From: Microvirga alba | GTDB taxonomy: Bacteria; Pseudomonadota; Alphaproteobacteria; Rhizobiales; Beijerinckiaceae | Assembly: GCF_015694465.1 (NCBI RefSeq) | Contig: NZ_JADQDO010000001.1 | Span: 620,001 to 684,000 of the forward strand | Direction: 5' to 3' | DNA: 64,000 nt | Shown: positions 7,671 through 15,429 of the stretch, in pieces | How positions within the stretch are numbered: the stretch's first letter is position 1 | Layout of the letters: every line of letters begins with the position of its first letter | The notes under the pieces: generated by a model | What the model saw: the letters and a program-made list of their open reading frames with translations, nothing else | Databases searched by the model: none | What the model was told of the DNA's origin: nothing | Program-made: the position numbers and the translations under genes

Positions 7671-8711
7671 ATGACGAAACTGCAAACTCTTCTTGGCGTG
7701 TCGGCGCTGGCTTTCGCCGCGTCGACACCCGCTTTCGCCGAAACGGTCACGCTCGCGGCCTATAGCGGCATCTTCCAGGATCACTACGTGAAGGCGGTCG
7801 TTGAGCCCTTTATGAAGGCTCATCCGAACATCAAGGTCGAGTTCTACGGCATGCCGAACTCCGCCCAGATGCTCGGTACGCTCCGCGCCCAGAAGACCGC
7901 GCCGCAGATCGACGTCGTTATCATGGACGTGTCGGTGTCCAAGGCCGGCACGGACGAGGGCTTGTTCGACAAGATCGACGAGAGCGTCTCGAAGAATGTC
8001 GCCGACCTTTATCCGGCAGCCCGCGCCGAGGGCGTCAACGGCGTCGCGGTAACCTTCGACAACCTCGTTCTGCTCTACAACAAGGATCAGGTGAAAGCCG
8101 CTCCGACCTCCTGGAATGCTCTCTGGGACAAGCAATATGCCGGCAAGGTGGCCATTCCCGCCGTTCCCGACATTCAGGGCACGACGCTGACCATCATCAC
8201 CAACAAGATGGCGGGCGGCGACGATTACAAAAAGAGCGTCGAAGCCGGCATCAAGAAACTCGGCGAACTTGCGCCGAACGTGCAGACCTGGGACCCGAAG
8301 CCCGACGTTTACGCCCCGATTTCCAACGGCCAGGCGTCTCTCGGCATCGGCTGGAATGCCCGCGCGCAGGTCTATGCCAATAGCTCGGGTGGCAAGCTCG
8401 GCGTGGTGTTGCCGCAGGAAGGCAGTGGCTTCCAGATCAACACCATCAACCTGGTGAAGAACGCGCCCAGCAGCAGCGCGGCGAAGACCTTCATCGATTA
8501 CGCGCTGAAGCCCGAGACGCAAGCGGCGTTCACGGAGGCGATGTTCTATGCGCCGACTAATTCCAAGGCGAAGATCTCGGACGCGGCACTCGCACGCACG
8601 GCGGCAGGGGCCATGGACAAGATGATCGCCATCGACTGGATCGCCGTCGCGGGTATTCGCGATGGCATCACGGAACAGTGGCGCCGCCGCATCATTCCGC
8701 TCAGCCGCTAA
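7671..8711 (+). CDS. ABC transporter substrate-binding protein (polyamine/iron type)
   Basis: Periplasmic binding protein of 346 residues in the PotD/Fbp-like class. It has a signal peptide (LLGVSALAFAASTPAFA, cleavage before ETVTLAAYS). Typical elements follow: the N-terminal YSGIFQDHYVKAVVEPF, a PQIDVVIMDVS hinge region, FDNLVLLYNKD, the WNALWDKQYAGKVAIP segment and a C-terminal ALKPETQAAF. It is followed by the matching ATPase and two permeases, completing an importer. An attenuator-like hairpin after its stop (8718-8744) would favour binding-protein production over the membrane parts, as in many such operons. The ligand is unspecified; polyamine, amino acid or other small organic cation are the family possibilities. 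Confidence 0.88.
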   Translation: MTKLQTLLGVSALAFAASTPAFAETVTLAAYSGIFQDHYVKAVVEPFMKAHPNIKVEFYGMPNSAQMLGTLRAQKTAPQIDVVIMDVSVSKAGTDEGLFDKIDESVSKNVADLYPAARAEGVNGVAVTFDNLVLLYNKDQVKAAPTSWNALWDKQYAGKVAIPAVPDIQGTTLTIITNKMAGGDDYKKSVEAGIKKLGELAPNVQTWDPKPDVYAPISNGQASLGIGWNARAQVYANSSGGKLGVVLPQEGSGFQINTINLVKNAPSSSAAKTFIDYALKPETQAAFTEAMFYAPTNSKAKISDAALARTAAGAMDKMIAIDWIAVAGIRDGITEQWRRRIIPLSR

Positions 8712-8717
8712 CGCGAC

Positions 8718-8756
8718 ATTGCGCTGGCCGCCTGTCAGCGCAATCGCCTTTTCCGT
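8718..8756 (+). terminator. Attenuator/terminator hairpin after the binding-protein gene
   Basis: ATTGCGCTG (8718-8726) pairs perfectly with CAGCGCAAT (8736-8744), followed by a T-rich CGCCTTTTCCGTTT tract. Its position between the binding-protein and ATPase genes suggests partial termination that sets a high receptor-to-transporter ratio. Confidence 0.65.
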
Positions 8757-8767
8757 TTGTTATTTGC

Positions 8768-8805
8768 GCATGATCTGGAAACCGTTCCCGCTTTCCCGAT
8801 CATGC
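8768..8805. repeat. Short intergenic palindromic repeat (GCATGATC...GATCATGC)
   Basis: GCATGATC at 8768-8775 and GATCATGC at 8798-8805 form an inverted repeat around TGGAAACCG...TTTCCC. This layout (GCATGATC, a GGAAACCGG-like core, GATCATGC) is a familiar dispersed intergenic element of Rhizobiales genomes. A related degenerate sequence follows the importer operon (about 11698-11765). It lies in the leader just before the ATPase start. Confidence 0.6.
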
Positions 8806-8834
8806 TTTCGCCGAAGGCTCGCACGGAGCACACC

Positions 8835-9953
8835 ATGATGCATCAAAAGATCCTCTCCGGGACCCCGACCGCCTCAACCGACAGCGACGTGCATCTGCGC
8901 CTCGATGGGCTCACGAAGCGCTACGGCGACTCCGTCGCCGTGGCCGCTCTGGACCTCGCGGTGCCGAAGGGAGAGCTTGTCGCTCTCCTTGGGCCTTCTG
9001 GTTGTGGCAAAACCACGACCCTGCGTATGGTCGCGGGGCTCATTACCCCCAGCGATGGCCGTATCATCGTTGGCGGGAGCGACATCACCACCACGCCGAC
9101 CTACAAGCGCGACATGGGGCTCGTGTTCCAGAGCTACGCGCTGTTTCCCCACATGACGGTGGCGAAGAACGTGGCGTTCGGCCTCGAAATGCGATCCGTG
9201 CCGAAGCACGAGATCGAGAAGCGCGTGAAGGAAGCGCTCGCGATGGTGCGGCTCGAAGCACTGTCCGAACGCAAGCCGCGCGAACTCTCCGGCGGCCAGC
9301 AGCAGCGTGTGGCGCTGGCGCGGGCGCTGGTGATCCGGCCGTCGATCCTGCTGCTCGACGAGCCGCTCTCGAACCTCGACGCCAAGCTACGCGACGAGAT
9401 GCGCACGGAAATCCGCGACATTCAGCAAAGCCTCGGTATCACTGCCGTCTTCGTCACGCACGATCAGGTCGAGGCGCTCAGCATGTGCGACAAGGTCGTG
9501 GTCATGAAGGGCGGCAAGCTCGAACAGATCGGCTCTCCGATCGATGTTTACGAGGCCCCGGCAACGCCGTTCGTCGCCTCCTTCGTCGGTCGCACGAACC
9601 GTCTTGAAGGCAGCGCGAACGGCGATGGCACCGTCATTATCGGCACGGCGGTCTTGCGCGTTCCCGGCCGCCCCGGCGGCAAGGTCGAGATCCTTGTTCG
9701 CCCGCATCGCATCAAGCTCGTCGATGCGAATGCCAGCCCGGAAGGCTCGGCCGAGCGGTTCAACCGGCTTGCGGGAACCCTCACGCGGGTCACTTTCGTC
9801 GGCGATCTGCTGCAATATCACGTCGATGTGGCGGGGACGGAGGTCATCGTCGAAGCGGCTTCCGACCATGGTCGCGGGTTCTGGAAAGCAGGCGCGCCCG
9901 TCGCGCTCAGCTGGCGTGTCGAGGACACCATGGTGTTCGGGAGGGGCGCATGA
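8835..9953 (+). CDS. ABC transporter ATP-binding protein (PotA type)
   Basis: ATPase of 372 residues for the importer. Walker A (GPSGCGKTTT), signature (LSGGQQQRVALARAL), Walker B (LLLDEPLSNLD) and the H-loop (VFVTHDQVEA) are all intact. The C-terminal third (VASFVGRTNRLEG onward, with VEILVRPHRIKL) is a TOBE-type regulatory domain found in polyamine, iron and sugar importers. The frame is open from 8757, but that stretch is the intergenic repeat. ATG at 8835 (followed by a second ATG) has GGAG about seven bases upstream and is the likely start. The stop overlaps the next gene's ATG (ATGA at 9950), indicating translational coupling. Confidence 0.92.
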   Translation: MMHQKILSGTPTASTDSDVHLRLDGLTKRYGDSVAVAALDLAVPKGELVALLGPSGCGKTTTLRMVAGLITPSDGRIIVGGSDITTTPTYKRDMGLVFQSYALFPHMTVAKNVAFGLEMRSVPKHEIEKRVKEALAMVRLEALSERKPRELSGGQQQRVALARALVIRPSILLLDEPLSNLDAKLRDEMRTEIRDIQQSLGITAVFVTHDQVEALSMCDKVVVMKGGKLEQIGSPIDVYEAPATPFVASFVGRTNRLEGSANGDGTVIIGTAVLRVPGRPGGKVEILVRPHRIKLVDANASPEGSAERFNRLAGTLTRVTFVGDLLQYHVDVAGTEVIVEAASDHGRGFWKAGAPVALSWRVEDTMVFGRGA

Positions 9954-10834
9954 GCGCGGTCGCTACCGCCCATCCGGCTCCCGCGATGCCTCGCCTGGCG
10001 CTTGGCCGGACGGGGACGGCCGTCGCGCTGCTTCTGCCCATCGCGCTCATCAACGCCATCGGCTTTGTGTTGCCTGTCCTCAACCTGCTGCGGATGTCCT
10101 TCAATGAGGCGCTCGCGGGCGGCGGCGTACGCGAGGCGTTCATTCTCTCCAACTGGACCGGCCTGTTCGGGGATTCGTTCTATCTCGAACTCATCGTGAA
10201 CTCGGTTTCGGTGAGCCTCGGCATTACCTTCCTGACGCTTGTCGTGTCCTATCCGATCGCGCTCTATCTGCACCGCAGTTCGGGGCGCTGGCGGACATTT
10301 CTCACCGTTCTCGTGATCTCGCCGCTTCTGACTTCGGCTGTGGTGCGCACCTATGGCTGGATCGCGCTGCTCGCGGACCAGGGGCCGATCGTCAGCGCCA
10401 TCGCCGCCCTCGGCATTACGCCGCCCCGGCTGATGTTCAACACCACCGGCGTGGTGATTGGTCTCACCGAGATCTTGATGCCTTACATGATCCTGTCGCT
10501 GCTCGCAGGTTTCGGGCGTCTCGACCCACGCGTGGAAGAGGCCGCGATGACGCTCGGCGCTCCGCCGGCCAAGACCTTCTGGCGGGTCATTCTGCCCCTG
10601 ACGCTTCCGGGCATCGCGCTCGGCTGCCTGCTCTGCTTCGTGCTGGCGGTGTCGTCCTTCATTACGCCGAAGCTGCTGGGGGGAGGACGCGTGTTCCTGC
10701 TCGCCACGGAAATCTACGATCAGGCCATCGTCACGCTGAATTGGCCGCTCGCCGCGACGCTGTCGATCCTCGTGCTTGTGATCTTCGGCGCGGCGCTCGC
10801 CGTCTATGCCCGCGTGTTGCGCGTCATCGAGTAG
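9950..10834 (+). CDS. ABC transporter permease (PotB type)
   Basis: Inner-membrane permease of 294 residues with about six hydrophobic spans. The first is near residues 24-44 (VALLLPIALINAIGFVLPVL). The EAA-type coupling loop is visible as EEAAMTLGAPPAKTFWRVILP at about residues 197-218 and contacts the ATPase. It overlaps the ATPase gene by four bases and is followed 10 bp later by a second permease, the usual heterodimeric pair of PotABCD-like importers. Confidence 0.9.
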   Translation: MSAVATAHPAPAMPRLALGRTGTAVALLLPIALINAIGFVLPVLNLLRMSFNEALAGGGVREAFILSNWTGLFGDSFYLELIVNSVSVSLGITFLTLVVSYPIALYLHRSSGRWRTFLTVLVISPLLTSAVVRTYGWIALLADQGPIVSAIAALGITPPRLMFNTTGVVIGLTEILMPYMILSLLAGFGRLDPRVEEAAMTLGAPPAKTFWRVILPLTLPGIALGCLLCFVLAVSSFITPKLLGGGRVFLLATEIYDQAIVTLNWPLAATLSILVLVIFGAALAVYARVLRVIE

Positions 10835-10844
10835 GAGCAGGTCC

Positions 10845-11639
10845 ATGGAAACCAACACTACATCCCTGCCCATGAAGGTTCTCGTCGCGGTCCTGTTCCT
10901 GTTCTTGCTCGCGCCGGTGATCCTCGTCGTGCCGATTTCGTTCAGTGGCGAGCAGGTCCTCTCGTTCCCGCCCGCGAGCTGGTCGTTCCGGTGGTACACG
11001 GCGCTCCTGAACAACTCAGCCATGATCTCGGCCTTCTGGACGAGCCTGCTGCTCGGTGCGATCGTCACCGTGATCTCGCTCGCCGCCGCGATCCCGGCGG
11101 CTTACGTGATCGTGCGTATGCGGACAGCGGGCTCCGGCTTCCTCTACAATTTCTTTACGGCGCCGCTGCTTCTGCCAACCATCGTTCTGGGTCTCGCGAT
11201 CCTCATCGTCTTCGCGTCGATTGGATTTCTCGGCACGTTCTCGGGGCTGGTCATCGGGCATCTCGTCATCACGATGCCCTATGCGCTTCGCGTCCTTGCG
11301 ACCACGCTCGGCAATCTTCCGCTCGCGTGCGAGGAGGCGGCTTCGACCCTTGGCGGACGGCCGATCACCGTGTTCCGGCGCGTGACCTTGCCGATGATGG
11401 CGCCCGGCATCGTCGCGGCGACGGCCTTGTGCTTCCTCGTCTCTTTCGACGAGGTGGTGATCACGCTGTTCCTCACCGGACCGCGCCTGAGCACCTTGCC
11501 GGTTCAGCTCTTCCACCATGTGGAAAGCCGCGCCGATCCGCTGGTCGCGAGCGTATCCGTGCTCCTGATCTTCCTCACCCTCGCGGTGGTGATGATCGTC
11601 GATCGCACAGTCGGCCTGTCCAAGACTTTCGTGAAGTAG
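10845..11639 (+). CDS. ABC transporter permease (PotC type)
   Basis: Second permease, 264 residues. It begins with a short polar N-terminus and a first span (VLVAVLFLFLLAPVILVV). The coupling motif EEAASTLGGRPITVFRRVTLP marks the cytoplasmic loop. Start ATG 10845 follows TAGGAGCAGG, the TAG being the previous gene's stop, so translation is tightly linked. An open stretch upstream (10806) merely overlaps that gene. It ends the operon and is followed by a strong intrinsic terminator at 11658. Confidence 0.9.
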   Translation: METNTTSLPMKVLVAVLFLFLLAPVILVVPISFSGEQVLSFPPASWSFRWYTALLNNSAMISAFWTSLLLGAIVTVISLAAAIPAAYVIVRMRTAGSGFLYNFFTAPLLLPTIVLGLAILIVFASIGFLGTFSGLVIGHLVITMPYALRVLATTLGNLPLACEEAASTLGGRPITVFRRVTLPMMAPGIVAATALCFLVSFDEVVITLFLTGPRLSTLPVQLFHHVESRADPLVASVSVLLIFLTLAVVMIVDRTVGLSKTFVK

Positions 11640-11657
11640 GGCAGGCTTCCGAAGCAG

Positions 11658-11693
11658 AGAATCTCCCCGGAATCCTCCACGGGGAGGTTTTCT
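11658..11693 (+). terminator. Intrinsic terminator of the importer operon
   Basis: CTCCCCG (11663-11669) pairs with CGGGGAG (11680-11686). The stem can extend outward through GAGAA/TTCTC, and a GTTTTCTCTT tract follows. It lies 24-55 bp after the last permease stop. Confidence 0.8.
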
Positions 11694-11735
11694 CTTGGAG
11701 CGTGATACAGAAAAGCGGAATCCGTTTTCTGACAA

Positions 11736-12014
11736 TCAGAACCGGAAACCGGCTCCGATTCCGCGACCAGTCATGACCGGTTCAAAGGCTGTCGATGAGG
11801 GGCGCGGGGTCACGATCCGATCCGGCACGCTGATTGTGCGGCGTTGGGGTGTCGCCGAGGTTTGCGGTGCCGTTGCTCTCTGCGCGCGGCCGGTCAACGA
11901 GGGCGGCGGCGGAACGCCATCCCGGGGCAGAACGCCTTGTGGCGCACCGGTACTGCAGCCGCCTAGAATGGTTCCGACAAGGAGGAGGGCCGGCATCGCC
12001 GCTGAAATTCGCAT
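11736..12014 (-). CDS. Small putative lipoprotein
   Basis: A 92-residue protein beginning MRISAAMPALLLVGTILGGC, with a lipobox at LGGC (Cys20) and a hydrophobic signal, so it should be lipid-anchored. The mature part is Pro/Thr/Arg-rich and low in complexity (GVPPPPSL, TPQRRTISVPDR), ending in GRGIGAGFRF. The frame is open farther upstream, but that part overlaps the cytochrome gene and looks non-coding, so ATG 12014 is preferred. It lies 92 bp downstream of, and co-directional with, the cytochrome c gene. No family is recognised. Confidence 0.6.
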   Translation of the reverse strand: MRISAAMPALLLVGTILGGCSTGAPQGVLPRDGVPPPPSLTGRAQRATAPQTSATPQRRTISVPDRIVTPRPSSTAFEPVMTGRGIGAGFRF

Positions 12015-12106
12015 GGTAGGGTCCCGTATTGACGAAAGGGAACCTAGACCATGGACAAGGGAAGTCGAGTCTTTGCCGGAACTCGTTCCTAGTGACGGCA
12101 GAGTCT

Positions 12107-12427
12107 TTACTTGCTCAGGCTGCGGACAAAGGCCTTGAAGTCGTAGATCTGCGGCACGGTCAACGTGATCTCGGGCATGTCCGGGTGGTTGATCACCAGA
12201 CCCTCGCCCAGCGCCTCGTCGAGATTGTCGATAGGGTAGCGTGTGTGCAGATCCCGAAACGGAATCGTGCCGTCCTTGGGGCTGGCGCCGGTCTTGCCGA
12301 TGGCATGACACATGGAGCAGTATTCCTTCGCGATGGCCCGGCCGCGGCGAACATTGCCTTGTGCCGCTTCCGCGGCGATTGGGGCGAAAAGAGCCAGTGT
12401 CATACTCAGGGCGATAGTTCTTTTCAT
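12107..12427 (-). CDS. Small monohaem cytochrome c
   Basis: A 106-residue periplasmic class I cytochrome c. It has a signal peptide (ALSMTLALFAPIAAEAA), one haem-binding motif Cys37-x-x-Cys40-His41 (CSMCH) and a likely distal methionine in the PDMPEITL segment near residue 82. The C-terminus has the usual helix (VPQIYDFKAFVRSL). Its length fits a soluble electron carrier. There are no oxidase or dehydrogenase subunits beside it, so the partner is unknown. A divergent pentapeptide-repeat gene starts about 190 bp upstream. Confidence 0.88.
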   Translation of the reverse strand: MKRTIALSMTLALFAPIAAEAAQGNVRRGRAIAKEYCSMCHAIGKTGASPKDGTIPFRDLHTRYPIDNLDEALGEGLVINHPDMPEITLTVPQIYDFKAFVRSLSK

Positions 12428-12613
12428 TCTCTGCTCACAGAACCAATCCGTGCGCTACCCTTAGGGGATCGCTGCTTAACGACAGCTTGAGAAAGGCGGC
12501 CTTTTAAGAAAATTGGCCTAGTCAGCCCGGCCGAATGAAAGATCCGTGCGCCATATTCGGTCCTGGCGTAGTCTGAATTCCAGTTCGCGAGAGGACAATG
12601 TGGAGCGTATGGA

Positions 12614-13390
12614 ATGAGGGGTTCGACGAGAGCATGCATCGCCGCGAAGTTCGTCCCATACGTCGGGGCCGCTTTGCTCCTGTGGGCGTTCGCGGGGGGG
12701 GCCGAGGCAGCGTGCCAGGACGCTCCAAATCCCGGCGTCGATTGGTCGAATTGCTCGAAGGCCCGCCTGCTGTTGACCGATGACGACCTGACCGGCGCCA
12801 TCTTCAGCAGATCCCTTTTGACCTTCAGCGACCTGTCGGCGTCGAAACTGGTCAACGCCAAACTCGATGAAACCGAGATCAGCCGCACACGCTTCGAGGG
12901 GGGCGATCTCGCCCGCGCCGATTTCACCAAGGCCATCGGCTGGCGCAGCAATTTCAGCCGGGCCAATCTCGCGGGCACAAATTTCGGGTCGGCGGATTTG
13001 AACCGCTCGAATTTCGCCCAGGCAAAGGCTGTCGGCGCGAACTTTGCCAAATCCGAATTGAACCGGTCAGATTTCACTGGCGCCGATTTGACGGGTGCCG
13101 ACATGTCGAGGGCTGAGTTGGCGCGCGTGGTGTTTCAGAGCGCGAAGCTCGACGGTGTCAATTTCAGCTACTCGAACCTTTCCCGCGCCAAGTTGGATGG
13201 AACCGATCTCCAAGGCGTCAACCTGACCCGGTCCTACCTTTATCTGACCCAGTTGGGCGGAACGAACCTGATTGGGACGATCGGGTTGATTCAAGCTCAG
13301 CTCGATATGGCTTGCGGCACCGCCGAAACCAAGATTCCTGCTGGTCTGACGCGACCGCAAAGCTGGCCCTGCGCGGAAGATACCGACTGA
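12614..13390 (+). CDS. Exported pentapeptide-repeat protein
   Basis: A 258-residue protein with an N-terminal export signal (VGAALLLWAFAGGAEA). About 25 tandem five-residue units of the A(D/N)LxX type follow (for example ADFTK, ANLAG, ADLNR, ADLTG, AKLDG, TDLQG) and should form a right-handed quadrilateral beta-helix. Cysteines near both ends of the mature protein (ACQDAPNPG, SNCSK, DMACGTAE, SWPCAED) suggest disulfide caps on the helix. Such proteins have no common biochemical function. Start ATG 12614 lacks a strong ribosome site, so the exact start is uncertain. Confidence 0.85.
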   Translation: MRGSTRACIAAKFVPYVGAALLLWAFAGGAEAACQDAPNPGVDWSNCSKARLLLTDDDLTGAIFSRSLLTFSDLSASKLVNAKLDETEISRTRFEGGDLARADFTKAIGWRSNFSRANLAGTNFGSADLNRSNFAQAKAVGANFAKSELNRSDFTGADLTGADMSRAELARVVFQSAKLDGVNFSYSNLSRAKLDGTDLQGVNLTRSYLYLTQLGGTNLIGTIGLIQAQLDMACGTAETKIPAGLTRPQSWPCAEDTD

Positions 13391-13526
13391 GGTTTCGAGG
13401 TCCGGCCCAAGCTGACGCAACTTCGATGAGGCCGCCCAATTGCGTCGGCGCGATCAGGCCCCAAATATGGCTCGTAGTGACTCTGCCTCTGGATCGTTCA
13501 TTCCGAATCGAACAGGGAGGAAAATC

Positions 13527-13721
13527 ATGGGACGCAAGTTCATTGATTGCCGTGAAGTTCCGAGCGAGACGCATTGTTCGCTGGCCCTCATGGCGGATAC
13601 CGAGAGCGAACTCGTGGACGCTGCCGTGCAACATGCCGTGGCTGTGCACAAGCATCAGGACACGCCAGAGTTACGGGCCCATATCAAACAGGCCATCAAG
13701 GACGGCATGCCGCCTGCATAG
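13527..13721 (+). CDS. DUF1059 small protein
   Basis: A 64-residue protein of the DUF1059 family. Typical features are the N-terminal Cys (FIDCREVPS), the SLALMADTESELVDAAVQHA helix and VHKHQDTPELRAHIKQAIKD. Start ATG 13527 has an excellent GGGAGG ribosome site; an earlier in-frame ATG at 13440 has none. The function of the family is unknown. Confidence 0.85.
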   Translation: MGRKFIDCREVPSETHCSLALMADTESELVDAAVQHAVAVHKHQDTPELRAHIKQAIKDGMPPA

Positions 13722-13862
13722 GTGCGGTGCCTATACACGGGTGCCAAATTACTCTTGCTATCAGTAAGCGCGCGGCTTTCGCGGCGCGGCTGCCCGCTCG
13801 TCTCGCGACGCCAACTCCGACCTTCTCTTGCTTTTCCGGGCCGCTCGTGAGGTAAACACCTC

Positions 13863-14087
13863 ATGTACGAAATCTACCACATCGAATCCCTCGGCCCGGA
13901 AGCGGATGGCGGCCGCATTATCCGCCGGATTCTTGTTCGCACCGATGCCGTCGAGGTCGCGAAAGAGCGCGCCATGAAGGTGATGCAAAAGGCGCGCCTC
14001 CCTCAGGCCACCGGACCGGAGGTCGAGGTCGTGCGCGTGCGAAACGGCGCAGGTCACGAGGTCTTTTCGGTGAGCGTAAGGGATTGA
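13863..14087 (+). CDS. Small conserved-looking hypothetical protein
   Basis: A 74-residue protein with a GAGG ribosome site before ATG 13863 and a perfect hairpin just past its stop, supporting a real gene. The sequence (MYEIYHIESLGPEADGGRI, then RTDAVEVAKERAMKVMQKA) suggests a beta-beta-alpha-beta fold with alternating polar and hydrophobic residues. No known domain is recognised. Confidence 0.6.
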   Translation: MYEIYHIESLGPEADGGRIIRRILVRTDAVEVAKERAMKVMQKARLPQATGPEVEVVRVRNGAGHEVFSVSVRD

Positions 14088-14088
14088 A

Positions 14089-14113
14089 GCGCGTGCGGAA
14101 GATCCGCACGCGC
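14089..14113. terminator. Perfect 11-bp hairpin
   Basis: GCGCGTGCGGA (14089-14099) pairs exactly with TCCGCACGCGC (14103-14113) around a three-base loop. It lies between the stop of the 74-residue gene (plus) and the small minus-strand gene ending at 14137. Without a T run it is best read as a bidirectional terminator candidate. Confidence 0.55.
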
Positions 14114-14136
14114 GAAACGTACAGGACCCCCAGGTG

Positions 14137-14244
14137 CTAGGGGAGCTGCTCCCAAATGAAGAGCCAGATGGGGACCACGATAACCGCGGACAGCAAGAGA
14201 ACCAAGATCAGGTCACGCAGCCGAAGGGGCTGGTCGGATGGCAT
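14137..14244 (-). CDS. Small single-span membrane protein
   Basis: A 35-codon reading frame on the minus strand: MPSDQPLRLRD, then a hydrophobic helix (LILVLLLSAVIVVPIWLFI), then WEQLP and stop. AAAGGCG lies about seven bases before ATG 14244. An in-frame ATG at 14286 would add 14 residues (MLKIAPTYPLKGVE), and the frame stays open a little farther. The positive-inside layout and tail are coherent for a small inner-membrane protein. It is downstream of, and co-directional with, the gene at 14306-14809. Confidence 0.45.
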   Translation of the reverse strand: MPSDQPLRLRDLILVLLLSAVIVVPIWLFIWEQLP

Positions 14245-14305
14245 TTCGACGCCTTTCAACGGATAGGTCGGTGCGATTTTCAGCATTGCGAGCCGGTATC
14301 CGAGA

Positions 14306-14809
14306 TCAGCGAACGCTTGAGTGATCAGAAGTCAGGAAGGGTGAGGAGCCGATCCGCCAACGTTCGGGAGCGACGAACACCCGGCGCCGCTTTTGGGCCT
14401 CGAACGCCAGCGGCGGTTTCGAGTTGTCGATAAAGCGGCCAATCTGTTGATGGAAATCATCGCCATGGCGCCAAAATCCCACGTTCACGAAGGTGGTCCA
14501 GCGCCGGTCAAGGTTCCAAACCATCCAGGGAAACTGCTTCCGATCCTCGACTCGGCTCAGAAACTCGCCGATGAGGCCGGAGCGGTCGGCAACAGTCGCA
14601 CGCTTCGACCAGTATTCCAGGAACTCGTCCTCGTGTCCCTTCTTGATCCGCCATTCCACCAGGACGATTCGAGCGGATGTCGCTTCCGGCGCGGCCGTCG
14701 TTTGCCCCGATGTCGCGCTAGGGGGGCTGAGGGCCTGCTGCGCAAAGGATGCTGCCGGCGTGAGCGTGAGGCCAAGAACCAGAGCCATCAAGCGCAGAGA
14801 AGACTTCAT
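14306..14809 (-). CDS. Exported NIPSNAP/monooxygenase-like (ferredoxin-fold) protein
   Basis: A 167-residue protein with a signal peptide (RLMALVLGLTLTPAASFA) and a Ser/Thr/Ala linker. The mature domain begins ARIVLVEWRIKKGHEDEFLEYW, and the pattern of strand then helix then aromatic strand (WTTFVNVGFWRHGDDF) resembles dimeric alpha/beta-barrel proteins such as NIPSNAP or antibiotic-biosynthesis-monooxygenase relatives. No catalytic residues can be assigned. Start ATG 14809 has an AGGAG ribosome site. The family assignment is tentative; that it is a real exported protein is more secure. Confidence 0.7.
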   Translation of the reverse strand: MKSSLRLMALVLGLTLTPAASFAQQALSPPSATSGQTTAAPEATSARIVLVEWRIKKGHEDEFLEYWSKRATVADRSGLIGEFLSRVEDRKQFPWMVWNLDRRWTTFVNVGFWRHGDDFHQQIGRFIDNSKPPLAFEAQKRRRVFVAPERWRIGSSPFLTSDHSSVR

Positions 14810-15045
14810 CAGGTGCTCCTGAGAGATTGCCTATGAGTTGTTAGGCCAATGATCTGAAACTGCCGGTTTCTATGCACGCAACTAGTTAAGATAAAGCTTA
14901 GTTAACCGGGCTGACGCGAGGCTGTATCCGTGCGTCCGGGGATAAGTTGGCTGAATTTTTTGGGTATGAAAGTAATCGACTTGATTGGAATTAAGGTGCC
15001 TCTGCGTCACAGGAAAAAGGCATCATTCCGCGCTATTGACGCCGA

Positions 15046-15429
15046 TTATTGCTCAGGGTGATCCGACGGCATGGCGACGTGTGTCCGCCGATCTTTGAGC
15101 GGCTTGAAAAGGAGCTTGTCGATCTTCAGCGTAGGAACGCCGTTCGCGATCAGGTCTGCGAGTCTTTTGCAGGCAGAAGCAAGGGCGGCATGACGGTTTC
15201 TTCATCGCGTTTCTTGATGAGGGCGATTAGGCGGTCGATTTCCGCTTGCTTCGCGGCCGCCCCCTCGCGGGCTTCAACAAGAGTGACTTTCAGGTCCGGC
15301 TGTCGTGGGATCGGCAACTTTTAGCTTGATGTCTGCTGCGGCCATTTCTTTGTCGATCGCTTGGAGATCCTGAGCGAGTTTGAGAGCATTGCTCGCGGCG
15401 CCGAAAGCGAGGGCCCAATCGAGTGGCAT
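15046..15429 (-). pseudogene. Frameshifted relic of a hypothetical protein gene
   Basis: From ATG 15429 the minus strand reads MPLDWALAFGAASNALKLAQ and on to IKLKVADPTTAGPESHSC, then stops. In a neighbouring frame the protein-like sequence continues (LKVTLVEAREGAAAKQAEID, then RLIALIKKRDEETV). A third frame gives HAALASACKRLADLIANGVP, continuing to the TAA at 15046-15048. The first two pieces match the general layout of small Rhizobiales proteins with a coiled-coil N-terminus; the third may be an unrelated fragment. At least one and probably two frameshifts are needed, so this is read as a decayed gene. Confidence 0.45.

Noticed and set aside
6882-8522. A 546-codon open frame on the minus strand opposite the RraA and binding-protein genes
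   Set aside because: It is an antisense shadow caused by high GC at third positions; the plus-strand genes show clear families and the antisense protein is His/Arg/Asp-rich with no domain.
15049-15324. A 91-codon plus-strand frame before the first RTX gene
   Set aside because: It overlaps the relic whose minus-strand frames look protein-like; the plus-strand product has no plausible features.
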